64,000 nt of DNA. Origin: an uncultured bacterium (GTDB lineage: Bacteria > Planctomycetota > JAJSAM01 > JAJVHW01). Both the position numbers and the translations under genes were made by a program. Where the stretch lies: assembly GCA_937996235.1 (NCBI GenBank), contig CALKVK010000030.1, positions 186,001 to 250,000 of the forward strand, written 5' to 3'. Below are positions 34,803 through 43,421 of the stretch, in pieces (the stretch's first letter is position 1; the number at the start of each line of letters is the position of its first letter). The notes beneath the pieces were generated by a model. That model saw only the letters and a list, made by a program, of their open reading frames with translations, was not told where the DNA came from and made no database searches.

Positions 34803-36015
34803 GCAGATACCTCCGCCGCGCCGCGCCGAGCGCGTGTGCGGCCTCCACGAACTCCCCGTCGCCGCGGGGCACCAGACGGTCGGCGCTCTCGAGCGCCTGC
34901 GCCAGTTCCGCCGCTCCCGGTGCGGGCGATGCCGCGAGCCGCGCGCGGAACGCCTCGGGGGCGAGGGCCGGCGAGAGCCCGGCGCGCGGGCCGACCGCGC
35001 GGCGCGCGCCCGCGGCCGCCATGCGCAGCGCCTCGGTGCGCGCGCGCGCGCCGGAGAGCAGGCGGCCGAGCGCGTCCACGTGCTCCGAGAGTGCGCGCCG
35101 CGGTGGCGCCTCGGGCGGGAGCGGCGCGCCGAGTCGCACGCCGGCACCGGCCAGGAACACGAGCCACGCGAGCGCGACGAGCAGCACCGCGCGCCCCGGC
35201 CACGTCGTCACGAGCAGCGCGAGCGCCCGCCGCGCGACGCCGGCGCTCGCGCCGTCGGGCCGGTAGCCGTGGTGGTACTCGTCGAACAGGACGCGGCCGT
35301 CGCCGGCGTCCGGCCGCACCAGCAGCGTGACGGCGAGCAGCGCGTCGTCGCCCTTGCGCAGCACCTCGTTCGTGAGGATCGACGCGTCCGCGATCGCGAT
35401 CACGTCGCCGCCCGCGTCCCCGAACGGCACGCGCGCGACGACCGTGTGGAGGCGCGCCGCGACGAGCGGCTCCGCCGCGCCGGCGCGCGCGTCGGCGTTC
35501 ACGCCCTCCTCCGTGTCCTCGAGCACCTGACGCGACGACCACTCGAGCTCGAGCTCCGGGGGCAGCGCCGAGCCGTCCGCGATCGACGTCGCGCGCGGCG
35601 GCAGGTACTGGCGGCGCGCGCGCAGTCCGACGCGCTCGAGCAGCGGCGCGTGGTGCGAGACGACGAGCGGCGGCACCGAGGGCGCTGCCGCGACGACCAG
35701 CCGCCCGCCGGACGCGACCCACTCGAAGAGCGCGTCGATGTCGGCCGGTGCGAACGCCTCGGTGGGCGCGGCGACGACGAGCGTGTCGGCGGGCGGCGCG
35801 CCGTCGGGCGACGACGTCAGCACGCGGTCCGTCGCGACGTCGCACGCGCGCAGCACCTCGTGCAGGCCGAAGAGGCCGCCCTTGCCGGCGGAGTACGACG
35901 TCGGGCGCAGGTCGGGCTGCGTCGAGTTCGGCTCGCCGATCAGGCTGACGAGCGTGACGACCAGCGCGCCTGCGAAGAGCGCGGCGCAGGCCTCGGCCAC
36001 CGCACCCGCCTTCAC
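34789..36015 (-). CDS. DUF4350 domain protein
   Basis: 408-aa protein. N-terminal TM helix (AALFAGALVVTLVSLIG, about 9-26) precedes the DUF4350 domain, with TSYSAGKGGLFGLHEVLRA near residue 40 and a Rossmann-like core (SGGRLVVAAAP; GDVIAIADASILTNEVLRKG). The hydrophobic segment LLVTTWPGRAVLLVALAWLV near 290 is a second TM, and a cytoplasmic tail follows. DUF4350 accompanies MoxR-DUF58-DUF4129 operons; function unknown. It overlaps the DUF4129 stop by 4 bp. Confidence 0.82.
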   Translation of the reverse strand: MKAGAVAEACAALFAGALVVTLVSLIGEPNSTQPDLRPTSYSAGKGGLFGLHEVLRACDVATDRVLTSSPDGAPPADTLVVAAPTEAFAPADIDALFEWVASGGRLVVAAAPSVPPLVVSHHAPLLERVGLRARRQYLPPRATSIADGSALPPELELEWSSRQVLEDTEEGVNADARAGAAEPLVAARLHTVVARVPFGDAGGDVIAIADASILTNEVLRKGDDALLAVTLLVRPDAGDGRVLFDEYHHGYRPDGASAGVARRALALLVTTWPGRAVLLVALAWLVFLAGAGVRLGAPLPPEAPPRRALSEHVDALGRLLSGARARTEALRMAAAGARRAVGPRAGLSPALAPEAFRARLAASPAPGAAELAQALESADRLVPRGDGEFVEAAHALGAARRRYLHGGS

Positions 36016-36686
36016 GCGAGCACCCGGTCGACGGCGGCGAGCAGCGCGGCGAAGCGCTCCTCGGCCAGCGGGCGACGGCCGAACGACGACGGCAGGTACG
36101 TGCCGGCGAAGAGCGCGAGCGCCGCGCGCGCGTCGTCGGCCCGCGCCTCGAGCCGGTAGTCGAGCAGCACCTTGTGGCGTGCGTAGGCGACGTCGCCGCG
36201 CGCCGCGAGCCCGGCGAGGAGCGCGGAGTAGAGCTCGCGCGCCGCGTCGTCGAGGCGTCCCGCCCCGGCGAGCCGGACGGCCCGCGCGCGGAACTCGGCC
36301 GCGGGCGTGCGCCGCACGTCGAGCGTCGCGCCGGCGTCGGGCCCGTCGTCGTAGGCGGCGCTCCGCGCCACCACCACGGTCCAGACCAGGTGCGCGATGA
36401 GCAGGAGCGCCGTGGCGGCCAGCACGACCACCAGCACCACGAACGCCGTCGGGTGCTGCTCCTGGAAGCGGGTGAGCAGCTCGCCGAAGGCGCGCAGGCC
36501 GCGCAGGACGGCGGACTCCTCGTCCGGCCGGGCCGCGCGGAGCTCGGGTCGCGCGAACACCTCGTCGCGCGCGGCGCGCACGGCCGCCGCCGAGGGCAGG
36601 TCGCGCGCCGCGGCGGCGCCGGCGAGTGCGAGCAGGGTGAGCGCCGGCAGAACGCGCGTGCGGACTGCGCCGGAGGGCGGCGTCAC
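36012..36686 (-). CDS. DUF4129 domain protein
   Basis: 224-aa protein from GTG 36686 (GTGA overlap with the upstream stop). Signal or TM RVLPALTLLALAGAAAAR at about 10-27, a second TM VVLVVVLAATALLLIAHLV near 90, then a DUF4129 C-terminal domain (AARELYSALLAGLAARGDVA; LFAGTYLPSSFGRRPLAEER). The conserved R-G-D...Y arrangement resembles transglutaminase-associated DUF4129 segments. It is part of the MoxR operon. Confidence 0.78.
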   Translation of the reverse strand: MTPPSGAVRTRVLPALTLLALAGAAAARDLPSAAAVRAARDEVFARPELRAARPDEESAVLRGLRAFGELLTRFQEQHPTAFVVLVVVLAATALLLIAHLVWTVVVARSAAYDDGPDAGATLDVRRTPAAEFRARAVRLAGAGRLDDAARELYSALLAGLAARGDVAYARHKVLLDYRLEARADDARAALALFAGTYLPSSFGRRPLAEERFAALLAAVDRVLA

Positions 36687-37606
36687 GCGAGCTCCAGCCG
36701 TGCCACCGTCAGGTCGGCGCCCTCGCGCCGCACCCGCAGGTCGAGGTACCAGAGCACGACCGCGACGCCGTAGACCGGCAGGAACAGCACCTCGCAGTAG
36801 TGGTTGGCCCAGAACCCGAGCTCCCACGAGTCGGCGAGGAGGCCGACGCCCGTCGCGGCCGCGAGCACGAAGAACGACAGGAACGTGCCGACGACGAACA
36901 CGAGCCAGGTGCCGCGGACCAGGGTCAGGGCGTGCCAGCCGAGCGACAGCGCGCGGAGAGTCGCGTCGGCCACCTGGGCGAACGGGAGCATGACGGCGAG
37001 CCCGACCCGTCCCGGGAGCGACGCGCCGACGGAGCGCCGCAGACGTGTCTCGAGCGCGCCCTGCTCGAACATGAGGATCGCCGGCACCGGAGTGACGACG
37101 ACGATCGCGACGATCAGGAGCGGCAGGCAGCAGCCGAGGGGGGACAACCCGACCACGGCCTGCAGGAGGTGCGCGAGGATCGCGCCGGGGACGCGCGGCG
37201 CGGCGCGGCGCAGGATCGCGACCGCGCTCGGCAGCGTCTCGCGGTTCACGGCGAACGCCGCCGCGACGGCCATCACGGCGACCGAGCCGCCGCGCGAGAC
37301 GCTCTGCAGGACGCTCATGAGCACCGACACCGGGAGCATCTGCGACTGCATCGTGAACTGGTCGCGGAGCTGCGCGCCGAAGTCGTACTTCTGGGGATTG
37401 CGCGTGGACGACTCGACCAACGACTCGAAGACGGTGCGCAGGGCGTCGGTCGCGAAGCGCGCCGTGAGCGCGGCGATGACGAGCGTCGGCACGCTGAGCA
37501 GCGTGACCGTCATCAGGAGCCGCCCGAAGTGCCGCCGGTAGAGGAAGAAGGAGCCGTCGAGGAGTTCGGCGACGGTCCGGGGGCGGAGGTCCGGGCGGCC
37601 CGGCAT
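36683..37606 (-). CDS. Multi-pass membrane protein opening the MoxR operon
   Basis: 307-aa protein with six or so TM helices (LLMTVTLLSVPTLVIAALTA; SVAVMAVAAAFAV; LPLLIVAIVVVTPVPAILM; WLVFVVGTFLSFFVLAAATG). The N-terminal RPRTVAELLDGSFFLYRRH is the classical opening of DUF7847/glycerophosphoryl-phosphodiesterase membrane-domain-like proteins found upstream of DUF4129 genes. It is the first gene of a five-gene reverse operon with all junctions overlapping. ATG 37606 sits 6 nt after TATCCT, without a Shine-Dalgarno. Confidence 0.75.
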   Translation of the reverse strand: MPGRPDLRPRTVAELLDGSFFLYRRHFGRLLMTVTLLSVPTLVIAALTARFATDALRTVFESLVESSTRNPQKYDFGAQLRDQFTMQSQMLPVSVLMSVLQSVSRGGSVAVMAVAAAFAVNRETLPSAVAILRRAAPRVPGAILAHLLQAVVGLSPLGCCLPLLIVAIVVVTPVPAILMFEQGALETRLRRSVGASLPGRVGLAVMLPFAQVADATLRALSLGWHALTLVRGTWLVFVVGTFLSFFVLAAATGVGLLADSWELGFWANHYCEVLFLPVYGVAVVLWYLDLRVRREGADLTVARLELA

Positions 37607-37612
37607 GGCGGC

Positions 37613-37618
37613 AGGATA
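37613..37618 (-). promoter_or_regulatory. TATCCT -10-like hexamer
   Basis: Reverse-strand TATCCT ends 6 nt before ATG 37606, predicting a start at the ATG itself. It would drive the MoxR operon as a leaderless message. Confidence 0.35.
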
Positions 37619-37694
37619 CGAGCAGCGCGCGCCGCAGCCGTGAGAAGCGAGGGGAGCCCGCGACGCGGGTCACAGGTTGCGGGCAACCCCATCC

Positions 37695-37724
37695 TTGGCC
37701 GCGGCCGGGGGGATGCCCGACAAT
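37695..37724 (+). promoter_or_regulatory. Candidate promoter for the leucine dehydrogenase-type gene
   Basis: TTGGCC (37695-37700) and GACAAT (37719-37724) with an 18-bp spacer, about 95 bp before ATG 37826. Weak consensus; based on spacing and hexamers only. Confidence 0.25.
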
Positions 37725-37825
37725 GCGACGCACCGCGGGGCGGGGCACCCGGCTGCACCGACGCCCCTCCCGCGCCGAGAGGACCACGCGCACGGCCCCG
37801 CCGTGCGGAAAGGAGCGCCCCCCAG

Positions 37826-38902
37826 ATGGAGATCACCCGGATTCCCGTGGAGGGCTACGAGGAGGTGTACCGCGCGACCGATGCGCGGGCTGGCCTCAAG
37901 GCGTACATCGCGGTCCACGACACGACCCTCGGCCCCGCGCTCGGCGGCTGCCGCATGTGGCACTACTCGCGCGACGAGGACGCCCTGACGGACGCGCTGC
38001 GCCTCGCCCGCGGCATGACGTTCAAGAGCGCGGTCGCCCGGACGGGCCTCGGCGGCGGCAAGTCGGTCATCGTCGGCGACCCGAAGAGCGAGAAGACCGA
38101 GGACCTGTTCCGCGCGATGGGCCGCTTCGTCCACACGCTGGGCGGGCGCTACACGACGGCCGAGGACGTCGGCACCAACGAGGCCGACATGCTGACGGTG
38201 CGCGAGGTCACTCCGTACGTCAGCGGCCTGCCGCGCATCAAGGGCGGCTCGGGCGACCCGTCGCCGTTCACGGCGCTCGGCTGCTTCGTCGGCATGCAGG
38301 CGGCCTGCGAGGCCGCGTACGGCAGCGACGACCTCGGCAAGCGCACCGTCGCGATCCAGGGCATCGGCAACGTCGGCTTCCACCTCGCGAAGCAGCTCCA
38401 CGAGGTGGGCGCGAAGCTCTGGCTGACCGACGTCAACGAGGCGCGCCTCAAGGAGGCGGCGAAGGAGCTCGACGCGCAGATCGTCGATCCGCACGAGATC
38501 TACGCGCTGCCGGTCGACGTCTTCGCGCCGTGCGCGCTCGGCGCGGTGCTGAACGACCGCACGATCCCGCAGCTCAAGTGCAAGGTGATCGCCGGCGCCG
38601 CGAACAACCAGCTCGCGGAGGACCGCCACGGCGAGGCGCTCGTCAAGCGCGACATCCTCTACGCGCCGGACTTCGTCATCAACGCGGGCGGCATCATCAA
38701 CGTCAGCGTCGAGTTCATGGCGGGCGGCTACGACGAGGAGACGTCGCTGAAGCGGGTGAACAACATCCGCACGGCGATCCGCGACATCGTCCGGACCGCG
38801 AAGGAGCAGCAGATCCCGACCAGCCAGGCCGCGGTCGTGCTCGCCGAGCAGATCCTCTCGGAGGGCCGGCGGAAGCGGCACAGCGGCGGCGCGGAGCTGT
38901 AG
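37826..38902 (+). CDS. Leucine/phenylalanine/valine dehydrogenase-type enzyme
   Basis: 358-aa Glu/Leu/Phe/Val dehydrogenase. The N-terminal substrate domain carries GPALGGCRMWHY and GLGGGKSVIVGDP, where K after GGG is the catalytic lysine and G-G-G-K is diagnostic of the branched-chain type. The NAD domain has a Rossmann GIGNVGFHLAKQL near residue 178, and VIAGAANNQLAE plus PDFVINAGGIINV complete the family. It oxidatively deaminates a branched or aromatic amino acid, feeding catabolism or branched fatty acid precursors. RBS aaaggag precedes ATG 37826 by about 10 bp. A hairpin follows the stop. Confidence 0.92.
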   Translation: MEITRIPVEGYEEVYRATDARAGLKAYIAVHDTTLGPALGGCRMWHYSRDEDALTDALRLARGMTFKSAVARTGLGGGKSVIVGDPKSEKTEDLFRAMGRFVHTLGGRYTTAEDVGTNEADMLTVREVTPYVSGLPRIKGGSGDPSPFTALGCFVGMQAACEAAYGSDDLGKRTVAIQGIGNVGFHLAKQLHEVGAKLWLTDVNEARLKEAAKELDAQIVDPHEIYALPVDVFAPCALGAVLNDRTIPQLKCKVIAGAANNQLAEDRHGEALVKRDILYAPDFVINAGGIINVSVEFMAGGYDEETSLKRVNNIRTAIRDIVRTAKEQQIPTSQAAVVLAEQILSEGRRKRHSGGAEL

Positions 38903-38957
38903 CCCCGCCGACGCGCCGACGCGCCGACACCGCGACAGGGCGACACGCCGAACTGAC

Positions 38958-38990
38958 CGAGCCCGGGCCGGCCCCGCCGACCCGGGCTCG
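38958..38990 (+). terminator. Hairpin after the leucine dehydrogenase-type gene
   Basis: Perfect 10-bp inverted repeat CGAGCCCGGG (38958-38967) and CCCGGGCTCG (38981-38990) around a 13-nt loop, 55 bp after the stop. No T run follows, so it may act as a Rho-assisted or simply stabilising 3' structure. Confidence 0.45.
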
Positions 38991-39000
38991 TCGATTCCGT

Positions 39001-39127
39001 CCCCTCCCGTTGCGTTGGGGACGGTCCTCGTCCAGGCTCGTTCCGCCACCTCCCGTTGCGTGGGGGACGGTCCTCGCGCAGGCTCGGCTTGAAACTTCCC
39101 GTGACGATGGGGACAGACCCTGGGCTC
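39001..39127. repeat. GGGGACGGTCC repeat cluster 2 (three units)
   Basis: Three units: ttgcgttggggacggtcctc, then ttgcgtgggggacggtcctc about 53 bp on, then a divergent ggggacagaccct. Each core is followed by caggctcg or gggctcg. Lies in the tail-to-tail gap between the dehydrogenase and the collagen-like gene. This variant is preceded by cccgttgcg rather than the ttgcgtagcgcaa palindrome of clusters 1 and 3. Confidence 0.7.
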
Positions 39128-39219
39128 GCGGTCGCGAGACCCGCAAACGACGAGACGGGACGTCGCCGCAGGCCGGCGCCGCCCCGTCTCCCTCGCTGCG
39201 TCGGACGCGCTGCGTCGCG

Positions 39220-40290
39220 CTACCGCGCCCCGCCCTCCGCCGGGTGCTCGCCGGCGCGCCGGAGCGCCTCGACCTGGTCGCGGAGCTGGTCGGCCTCCTT
39301 GCGCATCCGCTCGGCCTGCGCCCGGGCCTCGGCGAGCGCGCGGTCCGCGTTGTCGCGCGTCAGCTCGAGCTGACGACGCAGCTCCGCGATCTCGTCGCGC
39401 AGCGCGCCGCTCTCGGGCGGCGGCGCGGCGCTGTCCGGCTGCTGCCACCACGAGCCGGGGCGGCCGTCGTCGCCGGGGCCGCCCGGACCCCGCCGTGGCG
39501 GGACGTCCACGCCCCGCCCCTCGCCGCCGCGGAAGCCGCCGCGCTCGGGGCCGCGACCGTCCGGCCCGTCACCCCGGGGGCCGTCGCCTCGCGGACCGGC
39601 ACCCTGTGGTCCGCCGCCCGGACCCGGCCCCGCGCCCGGACCGCGACCCGGCCACTCGCCGCGCGGACCCCGTCCGTCGGGCCCGCCGGGGCCGCGTCGG
39701 CGCAGATCGATCTCCGCGTCGGCGCGGGCGCGTCCGTCCGGGCCGATCCCGTGCCGCGCGAGGATCTCGTGCAGCCGCGCGACCTCGTTCTCGAGCCGGG
39801 CGAGCCGCTCCTCGACGGGCCCCTGCGCGCCCGGTCCACGCCGGAACGGCGTGTCCGAGGCGGGTGCGACGGGACCGGCGCGGCCGCGCGGGCCCGCACC
39901 CGGGCCGGCACCCGGGCCGAGCGCCTCGTGCAGAGCGCGCACGGCCAGCTCGAGGTCCTTGCGTGCGGCCTCCGCGGCGGCGACGTGATCGCGCACCTGC
40001 GGCGCGTTCTGCCCGAGCCCGTCCCTGCGGAGTTCCGCGATCGCGCGCTCGGCGTCGCGGACGCGCTCGCGTGCGGCGTCCCTGCGGGCGGTGAGCTCGT
40101 CGATCCGTGCCGACTGCGCGGCGAGCTCGTCGAGTCGCTGTGCGACGAGGGCGCGCTCCATGTCGGCGGCGCGCGCACGTGCCGCGGCGTCGTCCGCGCC
40201 CTCCGGCGGCCGGTCCTGCGCCGACGCGGTCGCGCATCCGACCGAGAGCAGCGCGGAGAAGAGAACGGGAACGAGCAGCGAGCGACGCAT
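39220..40290 (-). CDS. Collagen-like, coiled-coil lipoprotein
   Basis: 356-aa protein. Signal VLFSALLSVGCATASA carries a lipobox (SVGC). An N-terminal coiled coil (about 30-130; ELAAQSARIDELTARRDAAR) and a C-terminal coiled coil (about 300-350; LRDEIAELRRQLELTRDNAD) flank a Gly/Pro-rich middle with repeated GPxG and RGPGGPDGRG-type units. It could form an elongated envelope tether. RBS ggaggctcc precedes ATG 40290. It is flanked on both sides by GGGGACGGTCC repeat clusters. Confidence 0.62.
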   Translation of the reverse strand: MRRSLLVPVLFSALLSVGCATASAQDRPPEGADDAAARARAADMERALVAQRLDELAAQSARIDELTARRDAARERVRDAERAIAELRRDGLGQNAPQVRDHVAAAEAARKDLELAVRALHEALGPGAGPGAGPRGRAGPVAPASDTPFRRGPGAQGPVEERLARLENEVARLHEILARHGIGPDGRARADAEIDLRRRGPGGPDGRGPRGEWPGRGPGAGPGPGGGPQGAGPRGDGPRGDGPDGRGPERGGFRGGEGRGVDVPPRRGPGGPGDDGRPGSWWQQPDSAAPPPESGALRDEIAELRRQLELTRDNADRALAEARAQAERMRKEADQLRDQVEALRRAGEHPAEGGAR

Positions 40291-40384
40291 CGGAGCCTCC
40301 TTCGCGGGCCACCGGGCCCACGGTGGAGAGTACGGACGACGCGGCCGCGGTTGTGAGGCGGGTGTGAGATCGCCGCGCGGCGCG

Positions 40385-40496
40385 AGGAGTGTCCCCGTCG
40401 CGGCGAGGAACTTGCGCTACGCAAGAAACCAGGACCGTCCCCGATTCGGGGAGGAAGTTGCGCCACGCAAGAAAGCAGGACCGTCCCCGGAAGTTG
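40385..40496. repeat. GGGGACGGTCC repeat cluster 3 (three units, inverted)
   Basis: Reverse-complement units: caggaccgtccccgattcgg, then caggaccgtccccgg, plus a degenerate ggagtgtccccg. The palindromes cttgcgctacgcaag and ttgcgccacgcaa precede the cores. Essentially the same monomer as cluster 1 on the other strand. Occupies the gap before the response regulator's stop. Confidence 0.7.
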
Positions 40497-40501
40497 TGTG
40501 G

Positions 40502-41209
40502 TCAGGCGAAGCGGTAGCCGACGCCGTGGTCGGTGAGCAGGAGGCGCGGGTGCGCGGGGTCGCGCTCGAGCTTCCGCCGCAGGTTCTTCACGTGGAAGTC
40601 GATGGTGCGGTCGGTGACGGCCGCGTACGGGCCCCACACGGCGCGCAGGATCTCCGCGCGCGGCGTCACGCGCCCGCGCCGCGCCGCGAGGCAGCGCAGG
40701 ATCGCGCACTCGAGCGCCGACAGCTTCTCCTCGCGCGCGCCGCGCCGCACCGTGTGGCCGTCGAGGTCGATGTGCACGTCGTCCACCTCGATCACCGACG
40801 GTGTGGCTCCGCCCTCGGCCGCCGATGCCGCCGTGCGCGCGCTGCGGCGCAGCACCGCGCGGACGCGCGCGACGAGCTCGTCGCTCGAGAAGGGCTTCGT
40901 CACGTAGTCGTCGGCGCCCGCGCCGAGATGCGCGACACGGTCCGCCTCGGCGGTGCGCGCGGTCAGGCAGATCACGGGCACGTCGCAGCCCGACCCGCGC
41001 AGCGAGCGCAGCACGTCGGTGCCTGCGACCGCCGGCAGCATGAGGTCGAGGACGACGAGGTCCACGTCGGCGCCGCGCGCCGCGGCGAGTCCGCGCGCGC
41101 CGTCCGCGGCGTGCGTGACGCGGAAGCCCTCGCGCCGCAGGCGATCGCAGAGCGGCAGCGCGATGCCCGGCTCGTCCTCGATCACGACCACGTGCTCGGC
41201 GTCGCTCAT
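40502..41209 (-). CDS. OmpR/PhoB-family response regulator
   Basis: 235-aa regulator. The receiver (1-120) has the acidic pair E11/D12, phosphoacceptor D55 (LVVLDLMLP), T83 and K105 (YVTKPF). A winged-helix DNA-binding domain follows at about 135-235 (LSALECAILRCLAARRGRVT; DRTIDFHVKNLRRKLERDP). It lies 80 bp after the sensor kinase stop and should be its partner. ATG 41209 is preferred over an in-frame GTG at 41299, since that extension is not receiver-like. Confidence 0.92.
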   Translation of the reverse strand: MSDAEHVVVIEDEPGIALPLCDRLRREGFRVTHAADGARGLAAARGADVDLVVLDLMLPAVAGTDVLRSLRGSGCDVPVICLTARTAEADRVAHLGAGADDYVTKPFSSDELVARVRAVLRRSARTAASAAEGGATPSVIEVDDVHIDLDGHTVRRGAREEKLSALECAILRCLAARRGRVTPRAEILRAVWGPYAAVTDRTIDFHVKNLRRKLERDPAHPRLLLTDHGVGYRFA

Positions 41210-41288
41210 CGCGGCGTCCACCGCGCGATGTTCGCGCGGCGACGCGTCGCGCGTCCACGTCCGCACGTTCTCGTGTGCGCGTGTTCGT

Positions 41289-43244
41289 TCACGCAGCACC
41301 GCCCGCGGCGATGCGCAGCGTGAACGTGGAGCCTGCGCCCGGTGTGCTCACCACGCCCGCGTCGCCGCCGTGTGCGCGCGCGACCTCGCGCACGAGCGCG
41401 AGCCCGAGTCCGACGCCCTTCACCTCGTGCGTCGCGGACGGCACGCGGTGGAAGCGCTCGAACACGCGCGCGAGATGTTCGGGCGGGATGCCGCGCCCGA
41501 AGTCGCGCACGCTGACGACGACGTCGCCGCCTTCCTGCGCCACGCGCAGTTCCGCCGGCCGCGCGGACGCGCCGTGCGTGACCGCGTTGCGCAGCAGGTT
41601 GCGCAGCGCGCGACGCAGCGCGCCGCGGTCCGCGCGCACGACGACCGGCGTCGCGGGCAGCTCCACGTGCACCGCCGCGGCGTCGAGCCGCAGCGCGTCG
41701 ATCGCTTCGCGGACGACGTCGCGCACGTCGAGCTCCTCGCGCGTCGCGACGAGCCGTCCGCCCTCGAGCCGCGCCAGGTCGAGCGTCTCTTCGACGAGAT
41801 CCGCGAGCCGCCGCGCCTCGTTCGCGAGATGGGCGTGATACGTCGCGACGCGCTCCGCGGGCACGTGCCCCGACGCGAGCTCCTCGGAGAGCGCGAGCAG
41901 GGCGGCCGTCGGCGTGCGCACCTCGTGCGCCACGTGGTCGAGGAAGCTCCGGCGCTCCTCGGCGAGTCGCGCGTGGTGCCGCGCCGCACGCGCGAGCACG
42001 AGCGCGCCGCCGCCGAGCGAGAGCGTCGCGAGCAGCACCGCCGCGGCGAGCACGACGGCGCCCGGCGGCAGTGTCGTCGGCGCCGGTGCACGCGCCTCGA
42101 CGCTCCAGCCCGCGAGGTGCGCGAGCGGCGCCGCATGGACGACGTCGTCCGCCGCAGGCGCGCTGTCGCCCGACGCCTCGACGCTGCCCGCCGGTGCGCG
42201 CAGGCGCACGGAGACGCCCTCGGCGCGCAGCTCCTCGAGCTCGCGCGTCACACGCCGCTCGAACGTGGCGTTCGGCACGGCACCGCCGATCCACGCAACG
42301 TCCGCGGGTGCGTCGCTGAGCTGCACGCGGCGCAGCACGAACAGCGTCGGGCGCCGGTCCCACGCGAGCAGGGCGACGTCGGTCGGCGACGCGCGGAGTC
42401 CGCGGACGTGCTCGCGCAGGCGTTCGAGATCGGCGCTGCGGGACGTCGCATCGCGTCGCGCGGCCGGTGCCTCGACGTGCGAGAGCAGCTCGGCGACGAG
42501 ACGCGTGCGGTCCACGTCGTCGAGACCGAACGGATCCGCGGCGACCTCGAGCGCCGCGCGCGCGAGCAGCGCCTCGTCGACGTCGGCGGCACGGCCCGAC
42601 ACGTCGGCGACGTCGAGCGCGCGCACGACGAGGCGCGCGGCCGTGATCCACGCGCCGTCGGCGCCCGGGCGCGCGGTCCGCTCGGCACGGCGCGGATCTT
42701 CCGCGAGCACGGGTGCGAGCACGCGCAGCGCGGCGTCCGGCGCGTCGCGTCCGAGGTCCGCCTGCGCCGCGCGGATGCGCAGCTCGGCGGCGACCCACGG
42801 TGTCGCGACGGCCTCCGCCGCGCCCGCGGCGAGGAGCGCCGCCTGGTCGGGAGACGGTGCGTCGTCCGCGTCGAGCACCGCGCGTACGTCGGCGAGGACG
42901 GCGGCGTCGCGCGCCTCGTCGCCGGACGGCGGCGCGGGCGACTCCGTCTCGATGCGCCCGCCCGTCCGCGTCAGTGCGAGCGCCGGTCGCAGGTGGCGCG
43001 TCGCGCTCGAGAACGCGTCGAGCGAGACGTTCGAGTCGGCGGCGGGCAGCGGTCCCGCGTACTCGTCGGCGAGCGTCTCGACCGCGCGGGCGGCGCGCTC
43101 CGCAGCGAGTCGCGCGCGGTCGCGCGTCTCGTCCTGCGCGCGCCGGCTCTCGGCGAGCACCGCGCGGGCGCCTGCGAGCGCGAGCAGCAGTCCCGGCACG
43201 AGCACCCAGAACGCCGAGGGCACGCGCGGGCCGGAACGCTCCAT
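41289..43244 (-). CDS. Sensor histidine kinase with large periplasmic sensor
   Basis: 651-aa membrane kinase. TM1 at about residues 11-30 (FWVLVPGLLLALAGARAVL), an extracytoplasmic sensor of about 350 residues, TM2 at 392-418 (TTLPPGAVVLAAAVLLATLS), then dimerisation box RRSFLDHVAHEVRTP with phospho-His H440. The ATPase boxes are N (LRNLLRNAVTHG), G1 (VRDFGRGIP), F (ARVFERFHRV) and G2 (KGVGLGLALVREVARAHGG). It signals to the OmpR-type regulator downstream. An alternative GTG start at 43262 adds six residues. The sensor domain matches no named family that I recognise. Confidence 0.9.
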   Translation of the reverse strand: MERSGPRVPSAFWVLVPGLLLALAGARAVLAESRRAQDETRDRARLAAERAARAVETLADEYAGPLPAADSNVSLDAFSSATRHLRPALALTRTGGRIETESPAPPSGDEARDAAVLADVRAVLDADDAPSPDQAALLAAGAAEAVATPWVAAELRIRAAQADLGRDAPDAALRVLAPVLAEDPRRAERTARPGADGAWITAARLVVRALDVADVSGRAADVDEALLARAALEVAADPFGLDDVDRTRLVAELLSHVEAPAARRDATSRSADLERLREHVRGLRASPTDVALLAWDRRPTLFVLRRVQLSDAPADVAWIGGAVPNATFERRVTRELEELRAEGVSVRLRAPAGSVEASGDSAPAADDVVHAAPLAHLAGWSVEARAPAPTTLPPGAVVLAAAVLLATLSLGGGALVLARAARHHARLAEERRSFLDHVAHEVRTPTAALLALSEELASGHVPAERVATYHAHLANEARRLADLVEETLDLARLEGGRLVATREELDVRDVVREAIDALRLDAAAVHVELPATPVVVRADRGALRRALRNLLRNAVTHGASARPAELRVAQEGGDVVVSVRDFGRGIPPEHLARVFERFHRVPSATHEVKGVGLGLALVREVARAHGGDAGVVSTPGAGSTFTLRIAAGGAA

Positions 43245-43421
43245 CGCGCCATGCTGCACCACGCCGCGCGGCGGCGGATCCGAGGAACTCGTGAGGACCG
43301 CGGGTAACGGCGGCGCGCTGCGCGCGGAGGAAGGGGCGGGCCGCGGGCGCGGTCCGGCGCGGCGACGACGACCGCCCGTTCGCAGCGGGAGCGGCCGGCG
43401 CGGCGCGGGGAGGTGTCAGTC

